From: Tabrizicola sp.
GTDB taxonomy: Bacteria; Pseudomonadota; Alphaproteobacteria; Rhodobacterales; Rhodobacteraceae
NCBI GenBank assembly: GCA_012032275.1
Contig: JAAURK010000005.1
Location: 1 to 41,623, forward strand
Direction of reading: 5' to 3'
Length of the DNA stretch: 41,623 nt
This document shows positions 1 through 10,125 of the stretch, one piece after another (position 1 is the first letter of the stretch; each line of letters opens with the position of its first letter). The notes below the pieces were generated by a model that searched no databases, was not told where the DNA came from, and was given only the letters and a program-made list of their open reading frames with translations. Position numbers and translations under genes: made by a program.

Positions 1-1
1 G

Positions 2-1500
2 ATCAAGCACCTCCGGCTCGAGATCGCCAAGCTCCGGCGCGAGCAATACGGCCACAGCTCGGAACGCCGCGCCCGCCTGATCGACCAGATGGAGTTGCAG
101 CTCGAGGAACTCAAGGCCGCGGCACCGAGGATGAGATCGCGGCCGCGAGGTTGGCGAAGATCTCGACCGTCGCAGGGTTCGAGCGTCGCCGCCCGGCCCG
201 CAAGCCGTTCCCGGAGCATCTTCCGCGCGAGCGTGTGGTGATCGAGGCGCCCACGGCCTGTTCCTGCTGCGGCTCGCATCGCATCGTGAAGATGGGCGAG
301 GATGTCACCGAGACGCTCGAGGTCATTCCCCGACAGTGGAAGGTGATCCAGACCGTCCGCGAGAAGTTCACCTGCCGGGCTTGCGAGAAGATCAGCCAGC
401 CGCCGGCGCCGTTCCACCCCACGCCCCGTGGCTGGGCCGGTCCAAACCTTCTGGCCATGATCTTGTTCGAGAAGTTCGGCCAGCACCAACCTTTGAACCG
501 TCAAGCCGAGCGCTACGCCAAGGAAGGCGTCGAGATCAGCCTCTCGACGCTGGCCGATCAGGTCGGGGCCTGTGCCGCCGTTCTCGAGCCGATCCACGCG
601 TTGATCCGGACCCATGTTCTCGAGGCCAGACGGCTGCACGGCGATGACACGACGGTGCCGCTGCTGGTAAAGGGCGGGACGCAAACCGCCCGGCTCTGGA
701 CCTATGTCCGGGACGACCGACCCTTTGGCGGTGGCGCCCCACCTGCGGCCCTGTTCCATTTCTCCCGCGACCGCGGCATGGCCAATCCGAACCGGCATCT
801 CGCTGGATGGCAGGGTATCCTGCAAGCCGATGCCTATGGGGGTTACAATGACCTCTACCGCGCCGACCGCGATCTTGGGCCGGTCGAGAGTGCGCTGTGC
901 TGGAGCCATGCCCGGCGCAAGTTCTTCGAGCTTGCCGACATCAAGGGGAACGCCCGTAAGGGCAAGTCCGTCCATGACATCTCCCCCGTCGCGCTGGAGG
1001 CCGTGGCCCGTATCGACGCGATCTTCGACATCGAACGCGGCATCAATGGCCGGACCGCTGCGGAACGGCAGGCGGCCAGGCACCAACTGTCCAAGTCTCT
1101 CGTCGAGGCATTGCACGACTGGTTGCTCGCCGAGCGCGACAGGATGTCCAAGCACAATCCGGTCGCCAAGGCGATCGGCTACATGTTCAAGGCGGAGCGC
1201 TGGCCCGCCTTCACCCGGTTTCTTGATGACGGCAGGGTCTGCCTGACGAACAATGCCGCGGAACGGGCGCTGCGCGGGGTTGCCCTTGGCCGGAAGTCGT
1301 GGCTTTTTGCCGGTTCCGAGCGCGGCGGCGACCGCGCCGCCTTCATGTATTCCCTGATCGTCACCGCCAAGATGAACGATGTCGATCCTCAGGCCTGGCT
1401 GGCCGATGTCCTCGCCCGGCTGCCCTACACGATGGCTTCCCGGGCGCCGGATCTCCTGCCCTGGAACTGGTCCCGGGCTGAGCAAAGGAGAGCCGCATGA
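2..1500 (+). pseudogene. tnpC: IS66 transposase TnpC, apparent -1 nt frameshift near 118-125 (or sequencing error)
   Basis: Frame 2 from base 2 encodes IKHLRLEIAKLRREQYGHSSERRARLIDQMELQLEELKAA. It continues in frame 1 as EDEIAAARLAK... through 1500. The C-terminal part has IS66 motifs (HGDDTTVPLL, CWSHARRKFFE, NNAAERALRGVALGRKSWLFAGSERGG). Confidence 0.85.
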
Positions 1501-2090
1501 CCCTGATCGCCCGCCTCCGGATTATCCTGAACGACGTCGACCCGCAGCCGATGCGCCAGATAGAGGTGCCGCTGAAGCTCCGGCTCGATCGCCTGCATGA
1601 CGTCATTCAGGCGGCCATGGGATGGACGGACGCCCATCTCTACGAGTTCCGGGTTGGTGATGCCGGTTGGGGCGTGCCGGACCCGGACGGATTCTACGAC
1701 GGCCCCATGCCCGCGAAGAAGACGACGTTGGAAAAGCTGCTCGAGGAAACCGCCGCCAGGACGATCCGGTATGTCTACGACTTCGGCGATGGCTGGGACC
1801 ACAGCATCCGGATCGAGCGGGTCAACGAGGCCACCCCGGGCGTGATCTATCCGCGGCTGCTGAAGGCCACAGGGGCCTGCCCGCCAGAGGACGTTGGCGG
1901 TGCCCCGGGCTACGAGGAGTTCCTCGAGGCCCTCGCAGATCCGGACCACGGGCAACACGAGGACATGGTTCGCTGGTCGGGCGGGTCCTTCGATCCTGAG
2001 GACGCCCAGATCGACAAGATCGTGGAACGCTTTGAGCAGCTTGCGCAGAAATGGGCCCCGCGGCCCCGCAAGCCCAAAGCCACGACTTAA
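1497..2090 (+). CDS. plasmid pRiA4b ORF-3 family protein
   Basis: 197 aa, YEFRVGD...YVYDFGDGWDHSIRIERV...CPPEDVGG motifs; start overlaps the tnpC stop (ATGA). Confidence 0.85.
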   Translation: MTLIARLRIILNDVDPQPMRQIEVPLKLRLDRLHDVIQAAMGWTDAHLYEFRVGDAGWGVPDPDGFYDGPMPAKKTTLEKLLEETAARTIRYVYDFGDGWDHSIRIERVNEATPGVIYPRLLKATGACPPEDVGGAPGYEEFLEALADPDHGQHEDMVRWSGGSFDPEDAQIDKIVERFEQLAQKWAPRPRKPKATT

Positions 2091-2127
2091 GAGCCGCCAA
2101 CGTCCGCGGCCTACGCCGGATGCTTAC

Positions 2128-2485
2128 AGGGGACAAGAAGTCGGCGCCCGTTCCTCAGCACGATCTCGAGCTGCACATCAGGGGTGTCACGCCGCGCCAC
2201 TGGTGCCTTCGCGGTCACTGGCGCGGGGCTTCCGGGCGAGATCGTCAACGGGATGAACGCCGGCGCTGTCTCATCACCAAACTCGCCGTTGCGATATTGC
2301 CGCCGCCATATCGTCAGCAGAGAGCGTGACATACCATGCCGCCGGGCCGTCGCCGCCACCTGACGAGGCCCCGCGAAGCTCTCCTCCACGATCCGGATCT
2401 TGTCCACATCACGCCAGTGCCGCCGGCGCGGCGCATCCGCGGCAGAAAGAACTTCGATCTCAGGTCTGAACTTATGGTCGGCCAT
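2128..2485 (-). pseudogene. tnpA: IS66 TnpA interrupted by the IS66 copy ending at 2127
   Basis: MADHKFRPEIEVL...RHWRDVDKIRIVEESFAGPRQVAATARRHGMSRSLLTIWRRQYRNGEF...IEIVLRNGRRLLV, then homology is lost exactly at the IS66 terminus. Confidence 0.75.
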
Positions 2486-2703
2486 AAGGTCGGACTTATC
2501 ACCGGCGGAGAAATCCCGTCAGACGGCCCCCGCCGGAGGGATACATACTATGCCGCGTTGCCCTCAGACCGCTTCCCGCCCTCCACGTCGGCCTTGCTGC
2601 ACCTGCAAATAGAAAATGAGCAGCCGCTGCGAACGGTCGGAAGTCCTGTGAAGCATGACAGCCTCCTCAGTAACTCCGATGGCGGCGTTGGCGATCTGCA
2701 CGC

Positions 2704-2745
2704 CGTTTCAGGATCGCGTTTCTTCGTTTCAGGATCGCGTTTCTT
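2704..2745. repeat. 21-bp perfect tandem duplication (gtttcaggatcgcgtttcttc x2)
   Basis: Two adjacent identical copies at the 3' end of the CopG-like gene; the duplication includes its stop codon. Confidence 0.9.
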
Positions 2746-3154
2746 CAATGTCCTCGGAGATTTCCTGGCCCAGCTTCGGTCCCTTTGCGAGACGCCGTCC
2801 AAGCGCCGCGACGAAGGCGTCGTAGCGCTTTCCGGCCTGCGCCTTGGCCGCAGTTTGAGCCGGTTCCGGCAAAGGTGGATTGCTTGTCAGCCAGAACCGA
2901 ATGAAGACTGCCAGCGTTTCTACCGCTATGGCGACGTCGCGCTCCATCCGCGACATGCGGCGGTCGATCTGATCAAGCCGTTTGGTCGTGGCAGCCTCCT
3001 GTCGCTCTGCGGCATCGGGCGACAGGAACGAGGCGATTGCGGCTTCCGCGACCAATGAGCGCGAATGGTCCCGCCGCGCCGCATAGTCGGCAAGCGCGGC
3101 AATGATCTCTGGGTCGAGATAGACGGACAGGCGTAGTTTCTTGGGTTGTTTCAT
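2729..3154 (-). CDS. CopG/ribbon-helix-helix-like conjugation-associated protein
   Basis: MKQPKKLRLSVYLDPEIIAALADYAARRDHSRSLVAEAAI; immediately downstream of traG, as in Tn4371-type elements. Confidence 0.8.
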   Translation of the reverse strand: MKQPKKLRLSVYLDPEIIAALADYAARRDHSRSLVAEAAIASFLSPDAAERQEAATTKRLDQIDRRMSRMERDVAIAVETLAVFIRFWLTSNPPLPEPAQTAAKAQAGKRYDAFVAALGRRLAKGPKLGQEISEDIEETRS

Positions 3155-3164
3155 CGCTGTGTCC

Positions 3165-5150
3165 TTACATTTTTATGCCGTCGTCGGGATCGAGCGATGC
3201 CCTTTGGGCGGCCAGCCGCGCCTGTTGATCGAGTTGCAGGAGCTGCGCCGCACGGCCGTCTGTGGGTCTGTTGAGATCGGGATCGAACTCATTGTCGATC
3301 GGTTTGCGCCCCTCTAGACCTTGCACCTGATCCAATTCGGGCTGCTTCCGCTTTTCCTGTTGGCCATCGGCAGCCTTGTCTTCATCAGTCTGGGCGTCGT
3401 GCCCGAGGTTGTCTGGACGTGGCGGTATCGGTCGCGCGCTCCAATCATCGGCGCGCACCGTTGCCGGAGATTTGGAGTCGGCTGGCGCGAGTATGCGTGC
3501 CTGAAACTGCGGGTCCGCGAAGTAGCGCGCCTTCTTGGCGCGGATCGGCGGTGTGCCCGCCACCATGACGATCTCGTCGGTGGGGGGCAGTTGCATCACC
3601 TCTCCGGGCGTGAGCAGTGGCCTGGCCGTCTCCTGCCGGCTCACCATAAGATGGCCGAGCCATGGTGAGAGCCGGTGTCCAGCATAGTTCTTCATTGCGC
3701 GCAGCTCGGTCGCCGTGCCGAGCGCATCGGAGACACGTTTGGCCGTTCGCTCGTCATTGGTGGCGAAGCTTACCCGGACATGGCAGTTGTCGAGGATCGA
3801 GTTGTTGGGGCCGTAGGCCTTCTCGATCTGGTTGAGCGACTGCGCGATCAGAAAGCTTTTCATCCCATAACCTGCCATGAAGGCCAGTGCGCTCTCGAAG
3901 AAGTCGAGGCGACCGAGAGCCGGGAACTCGTCCAGCATCAAGAGGAGCCGGTGCCGTCTGTCACTGCCTTGCAGGTCTTCGGTCAACCGCCGTCCGATCT
4001 GATTGAGGATCAGGCGCATCAGCGGCTTGGTTCGATTGATATCGGAGGGCGGCACGACGAGGTAGAGCGTGACCGGCGTCCGGCCCTCGACCAGATCCGC
4101 AATGCGCCAGTCGCAACACCGTGTGACCGCGGCGACGACCGGATCGCGATAGAGGCCGAGAAACGACATCGCCGTCGACAGGACGCCCGAGCGTTCGTTG
4201 CCGGACTTGTTCAGGAGCTCCTGTGCGGCACTGGCGACTACTGGATGTGGACCCGCTTCGCCGAGATGGGCCGTGGTTTTCATCGCCGTTAGCGTCGCTT
4301 CGATACCGCGTCTTGGGTCGGACAGGATATTGGCGACACCGGCGAGCGTTTTGTCCGCCTCGGCATAAAGGACATGCAGGATCGCGCCGACGAGCAAGGC
4401 GTGGCTGGTCTTCTCCCAGTGATTGCGCTTTTCCAGCGAGCCTTCCGGATCGACCAAGATGTCGGCGATGTTCTGGACATCGCGCACCTCCCATTCACCG
4501 CGGCGAACCTCGAGCAGGGGATTGTACGCGGCTGATTGGGTATTCGTAGGATCGAACAGCAGCACCAGGCCATGCCTCGCGCGGAAACCTGATGTGAGTT
4601 GCCAGTTCTCGCCCTTGATGTCGTGGACGATGGCAGATCCCGGCCAGGTCAGCAGCGAAGGGATAACCAGACCGACGCCCTTGCCGGACCGGGTCGGCGC
4701 GAAACAGAGTACGTGCTCCGGTCCAGTATGCCGCAGATAGGCGCCATTGAACCTGCCGAGCACCACGCCTTCCGGATTTAACAGCCCGGCGGCCTTTACG
4801 TCTCGGTGTGCTGCCCAGCGGGCCGATCCGTAGGTATCGACGTCGTGTGCCTCCCTTGCGCGCAGGACCGACAGGAAGATGGCGACACCGACCGCAAGAA
4901 ATCCACCCGACGCCGCGATGACGGCACCTTCGACGAAGATCGGCGGGTCATAGGCGCCATAGGCATACCACCACCAAAAGAAGGCCGGCGGGAAATAGAC
5001 CGGCCATCCGAAAAGCTCGAACCACGGGTCGCCGAGCTGCGGCTGGTACCCGAGCCGCCAGGCCGTCCACTGCGTCGCCATCCATGTCGTTGTCAGCACG
5101 ATCAGCAAGACGATGACGATCTGGCCCCAGAGAATTCTTGTCGCAGGCAT
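3165..5150 (-). CDS. traG: conjugal transfer coupling protein TraG/VirD4
   Basis: APTRSGKGVGLVIPSLLTWPGSAIVHDIKGENW (Walker A) and LLMLDEFPALGRLDFFESALAFMAGYGMKSFLIAQSLNQI; start chosen at MPATRILW. Confidence 0.92.
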   Translation of the reverse strand: MPATRILWGQIVIVLLIVLTTTWMATQWTAWRLGYQPQLGDPWFELFGWPVYFPPAFFWWWYAYGAYDPPIFVEGAVIAASGGFLAVGVAIFLSVLRAREAHDVDTYGSARWAAHRDVKAAGLLNPEGVVLGRFNGAYLRHTGPEHVLCFAPTRSGKGVGLVIPSLLTWPGSAIVHDIKGENWQLTSGFRARHGLVLLFDPTNTQSAAYNPLLEVRRGEWEVRDVQNIADILVDPEGSLEKRNHWEKTSHALLVGAILHVLYAEADKTLAGVANILSDPRRGIEATLTAMKTTAHLGEAGPHPVVASAAQELLNKSGNERSGVLSTAMSFLGLYRDPVVAAVTRCCDWRIADLVEGRTPVTLYLVVPPSDINRTKPLMRLILNQIGRRLTEDLQGSDRRHRLLLMLDEFPALGRLDFFESALAFMAGYGMKSFLIAQSLNQIEKAYGPNNSILDNCHVRVSFATNDERTAKRVSDALGTATELRAMKNYAGHRLSPWLGHLMVSRQETARPLLTPGEVMQLPPTDEIVMVAGTPPIRAKKARYFADPQFQARILAPADSKSPATVRADDWSARPIPPRPDNLGHDAQTDEDKAADGQQEKRKQPELDQVQGLEGRKPIDNEFDPDLNRPTDGRAAQLLQLDQQARLAAQRASLDPDDGIKM

Positions 5151-5178
5151 GTCTCTTCCTTTCCGGCGGTCTCCGCGG

Positions 5179-6919
5179 TCAGAGGCCGAGCCCCCGGTTT
5201 CGGCCGAGGTTCCAGTCGACACCGCCATCACCTCGCGCGATGCCCGAGATGTGCTTGCCGAGATGTTTCTCGATCGAAGGGGTCCAGGGCACGAGCTGGA
5301 AGCCGAGCCCGTCGTTGATCATTGCGAACCGTCCAGAGGTGAGCGCGATGCGCCGCTGATAGGTGCCGGAGATATACTCACCGATCGCCGATGGTCTATG
5401 CGGGCGACCTATGTCCTCGGCAAGCCTCCGTCCGGCCGCGTCGAGTTCTTGCTTGCGCAACGTGTCGAGCAGGTCTCGTGCGAAGATCACGCGGCTACCC
5501 TCGACGCTTCGCCAGACCCTCCGCGATCAGATACGCGGCGCGGCGCTCCATGGCGTCGCCAACTTCAGCCCCGAACCCGCCGCCGAGTGGTGCCGGATCT
5601 CTTGCGACGGCTTGCCGGTCGAGCCAGGTCGCGCCTGCTGCGGTCACCTGGTTTTCGATGTCGAGGTCGGAGCGGACGGCGAGTGCAACAGCGTGGCGGC
5701 CCTTGCTGTACTCGAACTTGCGCAACTCGACAATCGAGCCCCGCGCGCTATCGCCGGCGGCATCGACATGCGGCAGCCGGATGTGATGGATTCGGCCATC
5801 GATACCATCGACGACGGCATAGGCCGTGCCTTTGAGTTCATCATCAAGGCCCCGGGCAACGAGTCTGCCGATAACAAGATCATCCAGACTTTCGCCGGCA
5901 AGCACGTAGCTTGACACGCCGCGTTCGATGCTGCGTTCGGTCAGGCTCCGATGTATGCGCTTGATGATGTCACCGCGCTGCCCAAGTTCGCGCAAGGTCG
6001 CCTCGGCGTTCTCTTTCATCACCCATTGGCCGGGACCGATCTGGTCGGCGAGCCCAAGGGTTTCGAGCTTGCGCATGCGTCCGACCTTCAACGCATGGAA
6101 CTCATCCGGTTTGCGATCGACTGGCGGCCCAAGGTCGATGATACCGTGTCGGTCACCTTCGCTCGCAATCTGCCGGTCGAGCGTAGTCCAGCTCTCGCTG
6201 TCGATCTGGCGCTCGAGGGTGCGGCGGATGTCGATATCGGTGCGCGGTCCAAGCTCCAACGTGATGAGATCACGCGCGCGATCGCGCATGCCGTCTTTAA
6301 TGTAGTCACGGGCAATGACAAGATCCGAGCCATCTGAAGCCCGACCGCGAAGTATCACGTGGATATGCGGGTGCTCGGTGTTCCAATGGTCGACGCCGAC
6401 CCAGTCGAGCTTGGTACCCAGATCCTTTTCGGCCTGGAGCATCAGTTCGCGGGTGAAGGATTTGAGGTCCGCCATCTCGACCGCATTTTCTGGAGAGATG
6501 ATGAAGCGGAAGTGATGGCGGTCGTTCTCGCAGCGCGTGGCGAACTCCTTCGCTTTGATCTCATCATCGTCCGGCCCGAACAGCTGTGCGTTCTCGCCAT
6601 CACGGGTGACACCGTCTCGCTGGAGGTACGAAAGATGCGTGTTGAGCGGCGCGCAGCGGCTGGTTTGCCGGACGACGCGTGTTTTGATAACCGCGATGCG
6701 CGAACGACTTGTGAGTTGGCGGTTGGCCTGCACGCTGGCACGCTTGCCGCGTCCGAAATACGAACGACTGCCCGACGTGATCTTGCCCGCGCGCGAAACT
6801 CGTCCACCCGCACGCTGTGCCGCGGCGAGTGCCTGCGCGATGAACGGTCGTGCCCTTTGGCTGGCGGAAGACCGGATGCGGCCCGGGCGGATGCGGAATT
6901 CGTCTTCGCCGCGCATCAC
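5179..6919 (-). pseudogene. rlxS: VirD2/RlxS-like relaxase (DUF3363 C-terminus), split by a 1-nt frameshift near 5493-5500
   Basis: ORF 5495-6919 has the relaxase region VDHWNTEHPHIHVILRGRASDGSDL. ORF 5179-5490 is the matching C-terminus (MIFARDLLDTLRKQELDAAGRRL...GRFAMINDGLGFQLVPWTPSIEKHLG). Joining them needs removal of one base in ...CGAGGGTAGCCGCGTG.... Confidence 0.85.
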
Positions 6920-7113
6920 GGAATTCTCGCACCTTGCGACATGATATTGAAATAATTGTTAAAACGTGGGAATCGAAGGCTGCGACCTGGATGCGCACAT
7001 CGCCGATCTGCTCCACAATCCGTTGAAGAACCTCCCCACAACCGAGGCGCACATCGCGCCTTTTTATCTCGCCATCCCCTTCTGCTGAGTAAGCGTCCGG
7101 TCTTTGCACGGCC

Positions 7114-8067
7114 TTGAGGGGATGCAATAGCGCGGCATGTCGGGTTCCTTCGTGGTGGGGAGGATTGCCGGTGACTTTGAGACATTTCGAGAACGCGGCT
7201 AGGCGGTCGTTCTGGCAGTTGCACATCGAGGCGTGGCAGCGCAGCGGTCTGACGCGGACGGAATACTGCCGCAAGCTTCACCTGACAAAGAGCACGCTCG
7301 ATCGCTGGCTGAGGCACTTCGCGGGCGAGGAGGCGACACGCAAACAGCTGGAATATCTGGCGGAACTGCGTCGCCAGAAGCGGCTGGAAGCACGGGAAAA
7401 GCTGCAGAAAAAGCGGGTTCGGCGCCGCTATGCCGCGAGCACGGACATCCGCAACCGGGCGGTTCAGGCGTTCTGGGCGATGCATGTCGAGGCGATGAAC
7501 TGGAGCGGAATGAGCGTCCGCGACTACGCTGCGGCACTGTTTCTGTCGCCAACCTCCTTGCGCAAATGGCGTGACCGGCTGGAGGACGGCGAGGTGGAGA
7601 TCGACTGGCGCGCGCATCTTCATCCCGCCGCCCGCCCGGTTGTTGGCACTAGTGCTGGAAATCCCGCCCGCGAAAACAGCTTGACGTCGGCGCAGAATGC
7701 CACGCCGCGATTGCCAGTGCAGCCAGCCCGGCGACACTTCACCGATGCGCAGAAACAGGCCATCGCGCTTGAAACCGCGCAGCCAAAGGCCACAGTTTCG
7801 GGCGTGGCTCGCAAGCACGGGATCGTCACCGGCCTCCTGTTCCGCTGGCGGGTGCAGTTCGGGGTGGCGCAGAAAAAGCACGCAAAGCTTGCGCCGGTGG
7901 TGCTGGCGGACGGCACGACAGTGGCAGACCTTTTGCGCGATCTTGTGGGCCTGCCAGACAAGATCATTGCGGACGATCTGGCCGAGGACCTGCAGGCGGT
8001 TACGCCTCGTGAGAGCGGGCCTGATGCGGTTCGCTCGCCTGTCGAACCCGGGCGGCCTGCGCCATGA
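7114..8067 (+). CDS. tnpA: IS66 accessory protein TnpA, long form with two extra N-terminal HTH-like repeats
   Basis: C-terminal TnpA part (RRHFTDAQKQAIALETAQPKATVSGVARKHGIVTGLLFRWRVQFGV). N-terminal repeats FWQLHIEAWQRSGLTRTEYCRKLHL and FWAMHVEAMNWSGMSVRDYAAALFL. True start may be downstream of 7114. Confidence 0.8.
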   Translation: MRGCNSAACRVPSWWGGLPVTLRHFENAARRSFWQLHIEAWQRSGLTRTEYCRKLHLTKSTLDRWLRHFAGEEATRKQLEYLAELRRQKRLEAREKLQKKRVRRRYAASTDIRNRAVQAFWAMHVEAMNWSGMSVRDYAAALFLSPTSLRKWRDRLEDGEVEIDWRAHLHPAARPVVGTSAGNPARENSLTSAQNATPRLPVQPARRHFTDAQKQAIALETAQPKATVSGVARKHGIVTGLLFRWRVQFGVAQKKHAKLAPVVLADGTTVADLLRDLVGLPDKIIADDLAEDLQAVTPRESGPDAVRSPVEPGRPAP

Positions 8068-8417
8068 TGTTCATCCCGTCTGGTGTGAAAGTGCATGTCG
8101 CCTTGGGCTACACTGACATGCGCAAGGGCCTGGACGGGCTTGCCATGCTGGTGCAGGGCACGTTGAAGCAGGATCCGTTCTCGGGCCATCTGTTCGCCTT
8201 CCGCGGCAAACGGGCATCGATGCTGAAGATCCTGTTCTGGGACGGAAACGGGCTCTGCCTCTATACCAAGCGGCTCGACCAGGGCAGCTTCGTCTGGCCG
8301 GTGATGGCAGGTTATGACGGTGCAATCACCCTGACCCCGGCGCAGCTTGCAATGCTGATCGAAGGCATTGACTGGCGTGCGCCGGAGCGCGTCTGGAAGC
8401 CCGCTCTGGCGGGGTGA
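8064..8417 (+). CDS. tnpB: IS66 accessory protein TnpB
   Basis: IPSGVKVHVALGYTDMRKGLDGLAMLVQ...GNGLCLYTKRLDQGSFVWP. Confidence 0.95.
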   Translation: MMFIPSGVKVHVALGYTDMRKGLDGLAMLVQGTLKQDPFSGHLFAFRGKRASMLKILFWDGNGLCLYTKRLDQGSFVWPVMAGYDGAITLTPAQLAMLIEGIDWRAPERVWKPALAG

Positions 8418-8489
8418 GAACCGACCGTAGAGTCCTGCAAAAACAACAGGAAACGTTGGGTTTTGCGGCCTTTTGTGATATAGTGGATC

Positions 8490-10018
8490 ATGCTGATCGA
8501 TCTCGAAAATCTGCCCCTTGAGACCGCCGTGCTGCACCAGTTGGTGCGCGATATGGCAGCAGCTGCAGGTGTCCATGAAGGCGAGATCGCGCGGCTTCGG
8601 ATGATCATCAGGACGCTGCAGCGCGCGCAGTTCGGGCGTCGGTCGGAGCGGCTCGATCCGGATCAGCTGGCCCTCGCGCTCGAGGAGATCGAAGGCGATA
8701 TCGCCCATATCGAGGCGAGCCATCCAACCGTGACGAAAGCGGAACCCGAACCACCATCCCGGCGCAAGGTGCTGCCCGATCATCTGCCGCGCGAGGATGT
8801 TCTCCTCGATGTCGCCAGTCCGATCTGCACCTGCTGCGGCAGCGCGTTGCATGCGATCGGCGAAAGCGTCAGCGAGATGCTCGACTGGGTTCCCGCGCAA
8901 CTGCGCGTGCTCCGCATCACCGCCCGAAATACGCCTGCCGTCTTTGCGAAACGGTTGCGCAGGCCGCCGCACCGGACCGATTGATCGCGGGCGGGCTGGC
9001 GACGCCCGCGCTGATCACGCAGGTGCTGATCGCCAAATACTGCGATCACACACCGCTCTACCGGCAGGCGCAAATCTTCGCCCGGCATGGTGTTGATCTT
9101 GCCCGTTCGACATTGGCCGGATGGGTCGGCGGTGCCTGCTGGTGGCTCGACGCCCTGCAGGACCGCTTGTGCAGGAACGTGTTCGCCTCCGGCTACCTCT
9201 TTGCCGATGACACGCCGGTCCCCGTGCTCGATCCGGGGCGCGGTCGCACCAAGACCGGGCGGCTGTGGGTCTATGCCCGCGATGAGCGGCCCTGGGCCGG
9301 ACCCGAACCGCCAGTGGCGGTCTATCTGTTCGCGCCGGACCGAAAGGCCGCGCGACCAGCTGCACATCTGGCGCAGTTCAACGGTGTGTTGCATGTCGAT
9401 GGCTATACCGGGTTCGAGCAACTCACGGTCAAAGGCGACATTGTTCTCGCCGCCTGCTGGGCGCATACACGGCGCAAGTTTTACGACGTGGTGGAGGCGA
9501 CCGGATCGCCCGTGGCGACCGAAGCGCTGCGCCGGATTGCCGAGATTTACGCCGTGGAGGCCGAGGTGGGCGGGCAATCTCCCGCCCACCGGCTTGCGAC
9601 GCGGCGAAGCCGGTCGAAGCGGATCGTCGACGGGTTGAGGACCTGGCTGGAAGCGCAGCTTCCGCGGGTCCCCGGCCGCAGCACCCTGGCCGAGGCGATC
9701 CGATACGCCCTCACGCGCTGGACCGGGCTGACGCGCTTCCTCGGCGACGGTCGTGTCGAACTGGACACCAATCCGGTCGAGCGCGCAATCCGCCCCGTGG
9801 CCCTCGGTCGCAAGAACCATCTCTTTGCCGGCAGCGATGGCGGCGGTGCCCGCTGGGCAACGCTCTGCTCGCTGATCGAAACCGCCAAGCTGAACGACGT
9901 CGAACCCTACGCCTACCTCCGCGACGTCCTCAACCGTATGGTCGACGGCCACCCGATCAACCGCCTCGACGATTTGCTGCCATGGGCGTGGAAAGCCGGA
10001 AATCCCGTCACGACCTGA
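8490..10018 (+). pseudogene. tnpC: IS66 transposase TnpC split by an apparent 1-nt deletion near 8919-8925
   Basis: ORFs 8490-8984 and 8981-10018 are consecutive halves. Adding a C in ATCACC(C)GCCCGAAATACGCC restores ITRPKYACRLCETVAQAAAPDRLIAGGLA. Confidence 0.88.
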
Positions 10019-10125
10019 CGTCATGTGCAAAGACCGGACGCTTACTCTGCTGATGTCAGCCTTCGCCCCAGCCGCACGCCAGATCGCGCTGCGCTGTCCA
10101 AAACCGCGAAATGTGGATGCCCGCA

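Larger units (their letters stand above)
1..2127 (+). mobile_element. IS66-family element (right part; left end outside window) with a pRiA4b ORF-3-like passenger gene
   Basis: IS66 TnpC ORF plus a terminus reading gtaagcatccggcgtaggccgc on the minus strand (ending at 2127), similar to the TIR of the second IS66 copy (gtaagcgtccgg...). Sequence beyond 2127 is an interrupted IS66 tnpA on the opposite strand. Confidence 0.75.
7089..10045 (+). mobile_element. IS66-family insertion sequence with 21-bp perfect terminal inverted repeats
   Basis: IRL gtaagcgtccggtctttgcac (7089-7109), IRR gtgcaaagaccggacgcttac (10025-10045). 8-bp TSD tctgctga at 7081-7088 and 10046-10053. Contains tnpA, tnpB, tnpC. 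Confidence 0.96.

Noticed and set aside
8919-8925. programmed ribosomal frameshifting in IS66 tnpC
   Set aside because: No slippery heptamer or stimulatory structure evident, IS66 tnpC does not normally use it, and similar indels occur in unrelated genes here.
7620-8972. 450-aa minus-strand ORF (also 8780-10306, 508 aa)
   Set aside because: Antisense to IS66 tnpA/tnpB/tnpC; composition artefact.
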